Shown here in pieces: positions 17,510 through 26,149 of a stretch of DNA of 64,000 bases (position 1 is the stretch's first letter; every line of letters starts with the position of its first letter). Under the pieces are notes generated by a model. The model had not been told where the DNA came from, made no database searches, and was given only the letters and a program-made list of their open reading frames with translations. Source of the DNA: Planctomyces sp. SH-PL14 (GTDB lineage: Bacteria > Planctomycetota > Planctomycetia > Planctomycetales > Planctomycetaceae). The DNA lies in the NCBI RefSeq assembly GCF_001610835.1, contig NZ_CP011270.1:868001-932000 (forward strand), read 5' to 3'. The position numbers and the translations under genes are program-made.

Positions 17510-17830
17510 ATGTTGGTCCTGTCGCGAAGTGTGCGGGAGTCGTTCGTTGTCGACGAGTCGATCGTCTTCACAGTGAGGCGGATCGGCACCATCCGGGCGA
17601 CGCTGGTCCGCACGACTGCAGACATGCCGTTCGGTGCTGAGGTCGAGATTCACGTGGACGGATTGCGGGACATCGGCCCCGGGCTGCGGGCGGTCATGTT
17701 TCCTTCCCGTCCAGGCCGGATCCGCATTGGTGTGGTGGCCAGTCCGGAAAGGCACATCCGCAGACTGAACCCCTTCGAGCGGCCCGTCCGTCCGCGTCCT
17801 CCCTCGCACGACGGCACCGCCTCGCCTTAA
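17510..17830 (+). CDS. CsrA-like post-transcriptional regulator with an internal insertion
   Basis: 106 aa if started at the ATG at 17510, which aligns with CsrA residue 1 (MLVLSRSVRESFVVDESIVF against [20 protein letters not shown]). GTG 17465 and ATG 17477 are alternative upstream starts. The CsrA end is recognisable as RIRIGVVASPERHIRRLNPF. Between the two halves is an extra segment of about 35 residues (TADMPFGAEVEIHVDG...). Leu4 and Arg6 are kept, Arg7 is Ser. CsrA proteins bind GGA motifs in RNA hairpins. This gene lies directly downstream of the GGA-rich repeats R1 and R2. Confidence 0.72.
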   Translation: MLVLSRSVRESFVVDESIVFTVRRIGTIRATLVRTTADMPFGAEVEIHVDGLRDIGPGLRAVMFPSRPGRIRIGVVASPERHIRRLNPFERPVRPRPPSHDGTASP

Positions 17831-17916
17831 CCTCGTCTTGTGTCCCGCATGTGGTGCAAGCAGACTGTCGGTCGATCCGGGCGGCAGTCTCAGGGAGGCT
17901 TTTCGAGGTTCGTCAC

Positions 17917-18798
17917 ATGGCGGTGATTTCGCGGTCGTTCATTCTGGCCCTGCTCTCTGGCCTCGGGTTCGTGATGTCGACAGCTTTCAGCGACGATCAG
18001 ACTTTGAAGCGAGTGGAGGAGCTGTTGGTGGCGGCGGATTTCGCCAGCCCGCATCGCCAACTGGTGACAAGGATCTTCAGCAGTATGGCGGACTGGGAAC
18101 TGGCCGAAATGGTTGTAGATTCTCCCAGCATGTCCCTGCGTCTGCGGGCGGCTGAGGAGCTGGCGCTCCGCAGGGAGGACCGACATCCGTGTGAGACGTT
18201 TCTGGAACTCGTCGGCGGGGTGCTCGATGTGACCGTCCCGCCACGTGCCCAAGATGCCATCCGTCACGGGGTTCCCCAGCCGGCAGGCGGCCTCGCCTTC
18301 ATCGACGGAGAAATCCGACCCTTGATGAGAGGCGGAGCGACTTCAATCGAGGATGAAGCGGGGGGCTGGTCGGTCACGTTTCAGAGGCCGAGATCTCTTG
18401 TCGTGAAAGTGGCAGGGCGTCGCCATGAAGTCGCCGTGCCATACCAGCGACCGACTGTCGCGGCGGGATCCGAAGATGGGGTCATGGTCTGTTCGCTGTA
18501 TGAGCCCTACGGCGATTCTCCGCCTCTCAGTGTCGCCTTTTCTGCACAAACGGGAGAGGAGATCTGGCGACGTGAGAATCTCGCACCCGGTAAGCCGGTC
18601 CTTCCGCGCGGTCTGCGGCAAGACATAGAGCTCGTCATCCAGGGAGACCGGGTTTACCTGTTCGGAGTCTGTTCCCAGTCCATGTTCATCGAATGCTTTT
18701 TGCTGTCGGATGGGCGTCGCATTGGCGGCTACCGGAGTCGCTCCGCGCTGATTTTCGCGGTCCCGGCGCAGGTTCTGAAACCCGCTGCGGACCGATAG
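17917..18798 (+). CDS. Secreted hypothetical protein
   Basis: 293 aa from the ATG at 17917, preceded by a signal peptide (VISRSFILALLSGLGFVMST). The mature part begins with an alpha-helical segment (VEELLVAADFASPHRQLVTR), followed by a mainly beta region with WSVTFQRPRSLVVKVAG and ELVIQGDRVYLFGVCSQS. The latter resembles a beta-propeller or PQQ-type blade but is too short to assign. No family is recognised. It follows the CsrA-like gene by about 85 bp and ends just before a TTGCCTCAAGGCAA palindrome. Confidence 0.55.
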   Translation: MAVISRSFILALLSGLGFVMSTAFSDDQTLKRVEELLVAADFASPHRQLVTRIFSSMADWELAEMVVDSPSMSLRLRAAEELALRREDRHPCETFLELVGGVLDVTVPPRAQDAIRHGVPQPAGGLAFIDGEIRPLMRGGATSIEDEAGGWSVTFQRPRSLVVKVAGRRHEVAVPYQRPTVAAGSEDGVMVCSLYEPYGDSPPLSVAFSAQTGEEIWRRENLAPGKPVLPRGLRQDIELVIQGDRVYLFGVCSQSMFIECFLLSDGRRIGGYRSRSALIFAVPAQVLKPAADR

Positions 18799-18806
18799 GC
18801 CGCTAG

Positions 18807-18824
18807 AATTGCCTCAAGGCAATT
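18807..18824. repeat. Palindrome AATTGCCTCAAGGCAATT
   Basis: A perfect 18-bp inverted repeat (7-bp stem, TCAA loop) followed by TTTT, 8 bp after the stop of the secreted-protein gene. It could act as a weak terminator or a protein-binding site. Same core at 20358 and 21813. Confidence 0.6.
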
Positions 18825-18843
18825 TTGGCCATTCGGCACCCCG

Positions 18844-18890
18844 GGCTTTGCGAGGAGTCGGAACGGAGAGCCCGGCCCGTTGAGGGGACA
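18844..18890 (+). repeat. Repeat R1, 3'-end fragment
   Basis: About 47 bp nearly identical to the last part of R1 (GCTTTGCGAGGAGTCGG through GTTGAGGGGAC). The upstream hairpins are absent, so this segment can exist on its own. Confidence 0.7.
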
Positions 18891-19018
18891 CCCTGAAGTC
18901 GCTGAGCAAAACGCTGGCGAACTACTGGCCGTTGGGAAATAATGCGGCAGAAATCTGGCCTGAAGCCGTGAGGGTCAGAAGAGTTCTCGGTGAATCACGA
19001 CAACTGAGCTTGTTTTCG

Positions 19019-19297
19019 ATGCCTGGCACCGCGGACAGCCACATTGAGATTGGATCGGAGGACTTTGCGTACCTCCGATCACTGGCCTACAGCATCTCGG
19101 GGAGCTCTGCGATCCTTCCCGATGCGGTTCCGTGCTCGCTTGAGCGGCTTTCGAGGCTGGAACTGGTCACGGTGATGGGCGGCAGGGTCTTCATCACGGG
19201 GCGGGGGATGTGTGCGGTCGAGTCCGGACCTGTCTCGACGAACGGAGACGTTCTCAGGTTCCGGACGGTAGATCTGAAGCGCGGCCGGGTGGACTAA
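19019..19297 (+). CDS. Array 1 small protein, family A (winged-helix-like)
   Basis: 92 aa from the ATG at 19019; the frame is open upstream to 18932. Residues about 14-72 align with the protein at 31046-31300: FAYLRSLAYSISGS against LSHLRRMAYSVSGS, and RVFITGRGMCAVE against RAFITGHGILAVE. The layout (helix E/D-x-x-x-L, variable middle, L-x-x-L-x-L, then F-I-T-x-x-G) is shared with other array proteins and suggests a small winged helix. Function unknown. It lies between the R1 fragment and R2 copy b. Confidence 0.6.
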   Translation: MPGTADSHIEIGSEDFAYLRSLAYSISGSSAILPDAVPCSLERLSRLELVTVMGGRVFITGRGMCAVESGPVSTNGDVLRFRTVDLKRGRVD

Positions 19298-19335
19298 GCG
19301 ACTCCCGCCCGTCCTGGTGAGAGTGACGTCCCGGA

Positions 19336-19510
19336 GTGACGCAGCTTGCAGCGGCTGGCGTGCGAAGAACTCCGGACCCTGCGTATCGGTAGCGAGCGAA
19401 CAAACTCAACGAGTGCACCGAATCGCAGCGGGGGCTCAAGGAGATTCCGGACCCTCGACCGGCCGGTCGCCGGAATCGGGCAAGGGCGGACCAAGCGTCA
19501 GCCCGGTTTC
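19336..19510 (+). repeat. Repeat R2, copy b
   Basis: A ~175-bp sequence similar to 17121-17296, starting with GACGCAGCTTGCAGCGGCTGG and ending with CAGCCCGGTTTC. It lies between family A and family B genes of array 1. Both copies keep the GCCGGAAT and GTCAGCCCGGTTTC blocks. Confidence 0.65.
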
Positions 19511-19692
19511 CGTCTCGAGGTTCTGCCCGTTTGGGCGCCTCCAGGCGACGGCAATGGCGGGGCAAAACAGATGGCGAATCTGTCAAAAAAAGGGCCTAGC
19601 CAGGAACCGAAGTGCGGCAAAAAATGGGCGGGGTTTCCGAGGCCTGCCGGGCTTCGCTCCTCTCAGCGCTGAGGGGGGCTTTGGGGTGGGGG

Positions 19693-19983
19693 ATGAAGGA
19701 TCTGGTGTTGTTGGGGGATGAAATTGCGATTCTCAAGCTCGCCGCAAAGCAGAGAGTGTCGCTGCGCGAAGGCCGGACGATTGCCCACGAGACCGCCTGT
19801 GAATTCCTTTGTGATGCGGGCTTGGCCCGTTGTCACGATGAGGAAATTGAGCTGACCGCCCTCGGGAAAGGGCTGGCGGCTTGGTTGGTGAAACAGGGCA
19901 TTTCCGGACCACGAGCGGTTTCTGGGGCCATCCTCGAAGGGCTTGTTGCATCGGATGAACGGCCCAAGGCGTCCGGCTCGTGA
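19693..19983 (+). CDS. Array 1 small protein, family B (winged-helix-like)
   Basis: 96 aa from the ATG at 19693. It is exactly as long as its paralogue at 31814-32104 and clearly related: MKDLVLLGDEIAILKLAAKQ against MKDLVLLPDEVALLKFAAKQ, then HETACEFLCDAGLA against HDIACDFFCETGLA, then IELTALGKGLA against IRLTQLGQRVA. The first 36 nucleotides of the two genes are almost identical, so the duplication is fairly recent or under constraint. The pattern of helix, GL(A/V) turn and I-x-L-T-x-x-G wing suggests a DNA- or protein-binding winged helix. Function unknown. Confidence 0.65.
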   Translation: MKDLVLLGDEIAILKLAAKQRVSLREGRTIAHETACEFLCDAGLARCHDEEIELTALGKGLAAWLVKQGISGPRAVSGAILEGLVASDERPKASGS

Positions 19984-20034
19984 GCCGGCCTTCAGCAAAC
20001 AATTGTTCTGCCACTCGGCAGCTTGGCGGTGATC

Positions 20035-20337
20035 ATGCGCGCGGAGACCAAAGTGAATCGGGACGGTGAGTCGACAATCGACCTAGGGAAGGGCAGCGTT
20101 TTGTCGTTAACGGCGGTGGAATACTGTTCGCTCTTGGCGGTCGTGGCGGGACGACTGTTTCGGGGCGAGGTCACGCCGACCGTCCTGAGTTCGCTGGAGC
20201 GGCTTGTGGAGCTGGGATTGGTGCGGGAGAGCCGCGAGATTTACGGCCCGACGGAGGTGGGGGCGCTAATTGCAGGGGCTCCGGCCGCCGAGCAAGCCGG
20301 AGTTGTGACAATCGACACCAGAGCGATCCGGCGGTAG
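20035..20337 (+). CDS. Array 1 small protein, family C (winged-helix-like)
   Basis: 100 aa from the ATG at 20035; a TTG at 20023 is also possible. The core VLSLTAVEYCSLLAVVAGRL, LSSLERLVELGLV and YGPTEVGALI follows the shared array pattern. The C-terminal strand VVTIDTRAIRR matches SIRIDMRALGW in the protein at 21467 and TVAFDYRHLGW in the protein at 31312, which defines family C. Function unknown. A TTGCCTTGAGGCAA palindrome follows 20 bp after the stop. Confidence 0.62.
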   Translation: MRAETKVNRDGESTIDLGKGSVLSLTAVEYCSLLAVVAGRLFRGEVTPTVLSSLERLVELGLVRESREIYGPTEVGALIAGAPAAEQAGVVTIDTRAIRR

Positions 20338-20357
20338 CCGAGCTCTCGCTCCGTTTC

Positions 20358-20371
20358 TTGCCTTGAGGCAA
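20358..20371. repeat. Palindrome TTGCCTTGAGGCAA
   Basis: A 14-bp perfect inverted repeat with the central TCAA reversed to TTGA relative to the 18809 and 21813 copies. It lies 20 bp downstream of a family C gene. Confidence 0.6.
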
Positions 20372-20566
20372 TCCCCGCAAGCGAGCCGCCGATGATGACG
20401 CTGGACTGTCCATGCCGTCTCCGTCAGTCGGGAAAAGATCAGAGCGGAATCCCTGATCCCGTGGAGTCGGGGCCGGCGACATCACCGGCAGTCAAAACAT
20501 TGATTGCGGTAACTCAGCAGGTAAAATTTGGGCACTGCCGACGGTATGTGAGTATGGAGGGCGGCC

Positions 20567-20911
20567 ATGTCGCTGGAGGGGCCACCGAGCGTCTTCATTC
20601 TGCGATCGGAATACGATTACTTGCTTCAGATCGTTCGAGCGCGGGGCACATTGATTCGAAATCCGCTCTCGGCAGATTTTGTGAGAGCGCGCTACCTGGA
20701 GCGGAAGGGACTGGTCGCACTCGATGGCGACTGGGTTTCTGCGACGGCCTTGGGTGTAGCTCTGTCGCAACTTCCCTTCCGGTCGGCGGCATTTGGGACG
20801 GCAGTGATGGTGGAGCTCGGACCAGACGGGGAATTGCCTGAGGTAGTGGGTCCCGCATGCTCACAATGGGATGCCGGTGGGCATCGCGACAGCAGTTTCC
20901 GGCGGCCGTAA
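20567..20911 (+). CDS. Array 1 small protein, unassigned winged-helix-like member
   Basis: 114 aa. ATG 20567 follows a GGAGGGCGG ribosome-binding site. The N-terminal FILRSEYDYLLQIVRARG matches the shared opening (strand, then E-x-x-x-L helix). RARYLERKGLVALDGDWVSA and TALGVALSQL follow the usual GL(V) turn and wing. The tail is extended and polar. No close pair in array 2, though the protein at 32258 is similar in outline. Function unknown. Confidence 0.55.
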   Translation: MSLEGPPSVFILRSEYDYLLQIVRARGTLIRNPLSADFVRARYLERKGLVALDGDWVSATALGVALSQLPFRSAAFGTAVMVELGPDGELPEVVGPACSQWDAGGHRDSSFRRP

Positions 20912-21081
20912 TCGTCGGACTCCGATCCAAGCTCGGGCGAATCGTCTGATCTGTCACAGTTCGGTCACATTCACAATCTGAGGTCCCAGGGCGACCAGCC
21001 TTTGCCACGATACAGATGACTCTTTGAACGCCTGACAATTCTGTGCAGGGCCATCGACGCTAGCCCCGAAAGGAGGCTCCG

Positions 21082-21309
21082 ATGTCTATGAGGATTGACG
21101 GGCTGAGCTTGTCGCCAAGAGCGGCATATCTGATGCGGCAGTACGCCGTGGCACGCAGTTGCCTGGAAGACGCCGCCGAGCGGGCGGAAGAAACGCGGGA
21201 GCGGCTTGAAATTCTGCGTGCCCGCATCGAGAGGCGCATCGCCTTGAACGACGCCTTTCTGGCCGCGCAGGACGTGAGACTCTGGGAGTCTAAGCAAAGT
21301 CACCGGTAG
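21082..21309 (+). CDS. Small coiled-coil protein
   Basis: 75 aa with a strong ribosome-binding site (AAGGAGG) 6 bp before the ATG. The sequence is almost entirely helical and charged (LEDAAERAEETRERLEILRA), a likely short coiled coil. It is unlike the winged-helix-like neighbours and may be a partner or adaptor. No family is recognised. Confidence 0.55.
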   Translation: MSMRIDGLSLSPRAAYLMRQYAVARSCLEDAAERAEETRERLEILRARIERRIALNDAFLAAQDVRLWESKQSHR

Positions 21310-21466
21310 GGCTGTGTCCTTGCCTGGTCTGCTCCCCGCTGTGCGGATGGATTACGCTTCGGAGTCGTTGGAGCCGCAGTTCATGTCCGGCAGTGCCGCT
21401 CGTGGCATTGGCGCATCGCAACTCGGCCGTGTGCCAAGGGGGGGACTGTGAGAGCCGGACGGCGTC

Positions 21467-21796
21467 ATGTCTGACAATCCAACAGAGCAGGGGGATGCGC
21501 TGTCCGACAGCGCGATCGTGCTGTCGCAAGGCATCCTGACGATGCCGATTCCGGTCTATGTCGCGCTTCATGCAACGAACGGGGCTCTGCGGTTGCACCC
21601 CGGGAATGTCACTCCCGCCAGGCGTGCGCACCTGGACGCATTGCTCGAAGTGGGCCTGGTCATGCGCCGCGAGATCTACTTCTCGCCGACAGAGGCTGGA
21701 GTGCAGGTCATGAAAGCGGCCATCCGCACGGAACGTGATCGCTCGCAGGACACGAGCGGCAGTATCCGGATCGACATGAGAGCGCTGGGCTGGTGA
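21467..21796 (+). CDS. Array 1 small protein, family C
   Basis: 109 aa from the ATG at 21467. The helix IPVYVALHATNGALRLHP, then AHLDALLEVGLVMRREIYFS and PTEAGVQVM, and the terminal SIRIDMRALGW align with the proteins at 20035 and 31312. Y(F/G)(S/P)PTE is shared with 20035 (YGPTEVG against FSPTEAG). Function unknown. A TTGCCTCAAGGCAA palindrome follows 17 bp after the stop. Confidence 0.62.
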   Translation: MSDNPTEQGDALSDSAIVLSQGILTMPIPVYVALHATNGALRLHPGNVTPARRAHLDALLEVGLVMRREIYFSPTEAGVQVMKAAIRTERDRSQDTSGSIRIDMRALGW

Positions 21797-21812
21797 CAGG
21801 GGGCGGGCGTTC

Positions 21813-21826
21813 TTGCCTCAAGGCAA
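21813..21826. repeat. Palindrome TTGCCTCAAGGCAA
   Basis: Same 14-bp core and following TTTTGGCC as the copy at 18809, again just downstream of a gene in array 1. Confidence 0.6.
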
Positions 21827-21929
21827 TTTTGGCCCCCGGGGGATTCCTCAGTATCACCCCCCCATCTACTCCTCAGGAATGGGCCGGATCGCAAGGGTTC
21901 CCTTCCGGCCGGCCCGATCTCGCATCCCC

Positions 21930-22124
21930 TCAATCTCCGTCTCCGGGTCCCCGGCGGATGTCCTCGATCTGTTCTCTCAGCGCCTGATTCTCGGCGTCCT
22001 GTTCGTGCGAGGCGGAGCGCTGGGCCAGGATAAGGGTCGCGAAGCCGCAACCCAGGCAAGCCGCAAAGAGGAGTAAGCGGGCGAGCCGGGACGGCCGTTC
22101 CTCTGACGCACGGGGATCGTTCAT
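21930..22124 (-). CDS. Small membrane protein (64 aa)
   Basis: ATG at 22124 with GGAGAGCC upstream. A membrane helix (ARLLLFAACLGCGFATLILA) is followed by a helical acidic tail (HEQDAENQALREQIEDIRRG). The layout recalls the 50-aa membrane protein at 16250. It runs opposite to array 1 and closes it. Function unknown. Confidence 0.5.
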   Translation of the reverse strand: MNDPRASEERPSRLARLLLFAACLGCGFATLILAQRSASHEQDAENQALREQIEDIRRGPGDGD

Positions 22125-22379
22125 TCGGCTCTCCAAAGGGAAGGAGCCAGTCTGGGCGGCTGACGGGCACTACTCAACAGCCTGGCCGCCGGAATCGCCC
22201 TCGAATGATGGGATCCGTCCAGATCCGGGCGCGGCCGGTCGGCCCGACAGCATTGCGCGCACGGTGTCCGTATCGAGGGTCTTTTCGGGATTGATTGAGC
22301 GTATTTCTGTGCGTGTCCGCTGCGCAACAGAAGTCGCGAGGTCGTCTCCGGGATCGGGGCCGTTCAACTCTTCTCGGAC

Positions 22380-23234
22380 GGACTGTGAATCATCTCGAAT
22401 ACCGTGGAGGTCCTCGACTGGTTCGCCGCGATCATTGACCAGTTTGAAGCGGCCGCATCTGTCACCTGGTACGTGCAACTCCACATCCTCCGGTGTCCGA
22501 ACAGGACAGCCGGAATCTCGGTCTGGACATCGCGCCAGTTGTCGACCTGGCGACCCTCGGAGCTGCTTCGCACGCGGAGACCTAGCGGAGACCCTGAAAG
22601 GGCTGCTCGACGTCGCGAATGAGAAGTCCCGGACGATGATCGTCGCGGAACCGCTCATGCTCACCGTGGACGGGGACACCGGCACCTGGCAGCGATCGCG
22701 ACAAGTCCCAATCGAGAGCTCTGTGATTGACCCGCGCACCGGGGCCATCTCCAGGAGTTACGATTACCGATCTGCCGGGCTCAACGTCACGGTCGACCTG
22801 CGGGAGTCGTCCTGGAGATCAGCGCGCGTCAACTTCAACATCCAGCTTGGGGACGTCATCTCCGGCGGCGATGGGTCCGGACCGCCGGTGATCGCCGATC
22901 GTGGCTCAAGGCCTCGGCCGATGTCTACACCGGCGGTGTCTATCTGGTCGGCGCTCTCCGGGAGGGGACCGGGAACAAAGGGGCTGCGGGCGCTCTCACG
23001 TTCGGAGATCGCCAATCGTCGGATTCCACGGAGGTTGTGTTGTTCGCCCGTGTCGCTCGGATCGGACGTTCCCTGATTTCCGATCCGGGGACGGAAGGGC
23101 CGGAGCAGGACAGTGGGAGCGCGGTTGAGATACCGAGGGACACTCCCCCGATACCTCATCCGCTACTTCCGGCTCCAGCGGGGCCCGAGCTTCTTCCCTT
23201 GGAGCGGACCTCTAGATCGTTGAGGGAAAAGTGA
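22380..23234 (+). pseudogene. Secretin-like (type II/III secretion) protein remnant
   Basis: A coherent protein can be read only by changing frame several times: VEVLDWFAAIIDQFEAAASV, then SRNLGLDIAPVVDLATLGAA, then AETLKGLLDVANEKSRTMI with AEPLMLTVDG and VIDPRTGAISRSYDYRSAGL, then (after about 22905) YTGGVYLVGALREG and TEVVLFARVARIGRSL. The order resembles the C-terminal secretin domain of GspD/PilQ-like outer-membrane channels. At least three frameshifts mean it is not functional as read. Confidence 0.5.
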
Positions 23235-23249
23235 GACCTATAATGTGTC

Positions 23250-23747
23250 TCACTCTTCCGGCTCGTCAGCCTCCGCGTTGATGGTCCGCGCCAAGGCTGT
23301 CAACGCCTCGTCGGTTGCTTCCTCCTCAGCAATATTCGCCTTGAGAAGCTTCAAGGCTTGGGAATAGCCGAGGATTTCGGCCCACGTGCACAGCGTACCG
23401 TACGTCGCGATTTCATAGTGTTCGACCTTTTGGGCGCACGCGATGAGCAGGGCATCCATGACTTCGGGAGAGGCATCCTCCTCCATCATGCTGGACGCTT
23501 CCGTGATGAGTCCCTCCATCGCCTCGCACTTCTTCGCCTTCGCGGCCTTGCCTGTGTCGCCGAACGCCTTCTCCACCCGCTCCACTTGAGCCTTGGTCTC
23601 TTTGAGGTGTTTCTCGAAGGCGCGAATGAGCTGCGGAGCCGTAGCGGCCTTCGACATCTTCGGCAGGGCCTTTAACAGCTGTTTTTCTGCACTGAGGACA
23701 TCGCGGAGCTCGTCATGAAAGGCATCGGCCAGAGATTTCAGGGCCAT
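23250..23747 (-). CDS. DUF892 (YciE/YciF-type) ferritin-like stress protein
   Basis: 165 aa from the ATG at 23747, where the family normally begins ([20 protein letters not shown]). The four-helix ferritin-like fold has metal-ligand candidates in [20 protein letters not shown] and [15 protein letters not shown]. Members are induced by osmotic and other stresses; the activity is poorly defined. It is divergent from the general-stress-17M gene, sharing a ~150-bp promoter region. Confidence 0.88.
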   Translation of the reverse strand: MALKSLADAFHDELRDVLSAEKQLLKALPKMSKAATAPQLIRAFEKHLKETKAQVERVEKAFGDTGKAAKAKKCEAMEGLITEASSMMEEDASPEVMDALLIACAQKVEHYEIATYGTLCTWAEILGYSQALKLLKANIAEEEATDEALTALARTINAEADEPEE

Positions 23748-23898
23748 TCCAAACCTCGTAGGGAGAAGTGATGAAATCGTTACCGAGCACCTGCCGCAAC
23801 TGACATGCCGCCTCAGATTGCAGAAGAGGTCATGGGCGCACGACTTGCGTAAGCCGGCTGTGTCTCGCGTCCCACATGTCCATGAAAGGCTCGCATTC

Positions 23899-24393
23899 AT
23901 GACCACGTCCACCACTACTCTCGGTACCGTTGTTGGCTCTTTCGAGAGCGAGGCCCAAGCTCAGCGTGCGGTCAATGCGCTGCGAGGCGAGGGTTTTACT
24001 GAGGACGAAATCGGAATTGTCGCTCCGAACTCGACTACTGGGGTGTCGGGTACGGCCACGGCCACGAAAGCCGAGGAAGGGGCCGTCGCTGGGCTCGCCA
24101 CAGGTGCCGCGCTCGGTGCTGTCTGGGGAATGGGAATACTTGCCGGCATGATTCCAGGGATCGGGCCAGCGATCGCTGGCGGCACCTTGGCGGCGTTGCT
24201 CTCAAGCGCAGGCGCTGGAGCGGCGGCGGCCGGCGTTGCGGGTGCTCTCATCGGAATGGGAATCCCTGAGAAAGACGCAACGTACTACGACGCGGAGTAC
24301 GGTCGGGGACGTTCGATCGTGACCGTACGGGGAGGTCGCACCAGCGAAGCGCGGGCAATTCTTGACGCGAACGGTGCGCTTCGGCGTGTTTGA
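23899..24393 (+). CDS. General stress protein 17M-like membrane-associated protein
   Basis: 164 aa from the ATG at 23899. The N-terminal ferredoxin-like half ([31 protein letters not shown]) is the YflT/GSP17M pattern. A long Gly/Ala-rich hydrophobic stretch follows (about 60-115: [20 protein letters not shown]), then [18 protein letters not shown]. The protein probably inserts in or binds the membrane. It is divergent from the DUF892 gene, forming a small stress locus. Confidence 0.85.
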   Translation: MTTSTTTLGTVVGSFESEAQAQRAVNALRGEGFTEDEIGIVAPNSTTGVSGTATATKAEEGAVAGLATGAALGAVWGMGILAGMIPGIGPAIAGGTLAALLSSAGAGAAAAGVAGALIGMGIPEKDATYYDAEYGRGRSIVTVRGGRTSEARAILDANGALRRV

Positions 24394-25035
24394 GGGATCA
24401 CCGCGGCTCGGCAGCAGTCGAACGCGGACTGACCGTTTGCCTTGCTGCTGCCGAGCCATTACTTAGCTTGCAAACCCGTGCTACGAGATTCCGAAGTGAG
24501 TCACGAGAGCGCCCGATGGCACGTTGGCCACCACCCGTGTTCCCGATTTTCGCTGCTCGGGACTGACTTCTCTTGGTCACTGCGGCGAACTAAATGCAAC
24601 CTGCCTGAATGGAAGGTCGACTGGCTGACCGCCCCGCTCTTGTCGGAGGGGCCGGAGCTGAGCGGGGGACCCGGCGCAGGCCCCGGAGATAGGGAAGGCC
24701 GTTCGCATCTACTGGACAGTATGCCGCTCGGCCTCAACAGCCCGCGTTACAGGTCGAATCTTCAGAACTCGATGGATGCAATCGCTGCCGGACGCTTGAG
24801 CGCGGGACGAACCTCTCCGCGTTCGCGTCGCGCTGCGTTTTGCGGACTTCGTGGTCCTTCCGGTCAGCGAATCTGCGACGGCGTTTCAGTTGAACCGGCT
24901 TGGCTGTTCTTCAAGAAACTCCCGCGGCATTCTCGCCAATACCTCTGACCGCCCGGGGACGGTCGAGCCGGTAGGTGCCGTGCTGGCCCGCCTCACTCCC
25001 GCTCCTGTCCTCGGACATTCCACCAGCAATTGGCG
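24394..25035. other. 640-bp gap
   Basis: No convincing gene, repeat or RNA was found. A 168-codon frame crosses the region but has no recognisable content. The RsbR-like gene ends at its right side. Confidence 0.35.
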
Positions 25036-25893
25036 TCAGCTCCTTTTCGTAACGACGAGCTGGAGACGCTTCATTGCCAGTTCCAGCGCGTCTGCGAGAG
25101 TCGCTTTCGTGATGACCCCCCCGAGATCGATGCCGAGATGGACTATCGTCTGAGCAATTTGCGGCCGTACGCCGGAGATGATGCATTCCGCGCCCATCAA
25201 TTGAAGGGCAGTCACGGTCTTCAGGAGATGTTGGGCCACTAGGGTGTCAACGGTTGGAACTCCCGTGATGTCGAGGATCGCGATCTCTGATCCGGTCTCG
25301 ACCACTCGTTGGAGTAGGGACTCCATAACGATCTGTGTCCGCTCGCTATCCAGGGTGCCGATCATCGGAAGGGCCAGAATTCCATCCCACAACTTCACCA
25401 CTGGCGTTGAGAGTTCCAGCAGGTCTTGCTGTTGTCGGCGGATCACATCCTCTCTGGTCTTCTGGAAGGCTCGAACAGTGAGCAATCCCATCTTGTCGAG
25501 CAGCTCTGTCGCCACCCAAGTTTCCTCAGTGAAAGCCTCGGCGTCTTTGGCCAGATCCGTTTTCAGACGAGCGAAGAGAGGCTGTTTGAACGAAAAGACA
25601 AAACGAGCCGTTTCGTCTACGGTGAAGCCCTGCAGGACCCGGGTGCGCGACACCTCGGCGAGAAACCCTTCGATTTCTTTCCACTCGGGCCGGGTCGTAT
25701 CCGTGATGTCGCCGCTCTGTGTAGCCTTCTGAAGCAACGAGACGAATTCACCGGCCTGGGTCTTCAGGTCACTCTCATTGATGCGGTTGTCTCGCCCTGA
25801 ACCGCCTTCTCGCAGTAGCCGCATCCAATCGGAAATCAGCGAGTCTTCGTGCTTCTTGATCGTATCGGCGATTCGACCGACGGCTTTCGCCAT
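25036..25893 (-). CDS. RsbR-type STAS regulator (stressosome co-antagonist family)
   Basis: 285 aa from the ATG at 25893. An N-terminal globin-like RsbR_N region (about 1-150: IKKHEDSLISDWMRLLREGG) precedes a linker helix (REDVIRRQQQDLLELSTPVV) and a C-terminal STAS domain with IAILDITGVPTVDTLVAQHL, in which the Thr residues are the usual phospho-acceptors. Such proteins form stressosome-like complexes and control a sigma cascade. No RsbS/RsbT partner is nearby. A same-length paralogue with two stop codons is at 34001. Confidence 0.88.
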   Translation of the reverse strand: MAKAVGRIADTIKKHEDSLISDWMRLLREGGSGRDNRINESDLKTQAGEFVSLLQKATQSGDITDTTRPEWKEIEGFLAEVSRTRVLQGFTVDETARFVFSFKQPLFARLKTDLAKDAEAFTEETWVATELLDKMGLLTVRAFQKTREDVIRRQQQDLLELSTPVVKLWDGILALPMIGTLDSERTQIVMESLLQRVVETGSEIAILDITGVPTVDTLVAQHLLKTVTALQLMGAECIISGVRPQIAQTIVHLGIDLGGVITKATLADALELAMKRLQLVVTKRS

Positions 25894-26149
25894 TGAGGTG
25901 CTTCGGTGTTTCGAGGGCAGGGGAGAAGCCAGTACGCGTGATGATCGTAAGCCACCGTGTGGTGAAGGGACATGAGGTCGGGCGGAACATTTGGCAAAAA
26001 TGTCGCCACGGGTGTCCTTCGCCCCGTGTCTGTCCCGGCAAGCGCACCGCCAGTGATCGCCCCGAGTGGACGGGAATGCCGGCTGACGGCACTCCCGTTT
26101 TCCTGAGAGTACCGTCACGGCTCGATGCCACTGCAACTCTCGCTGTTTG

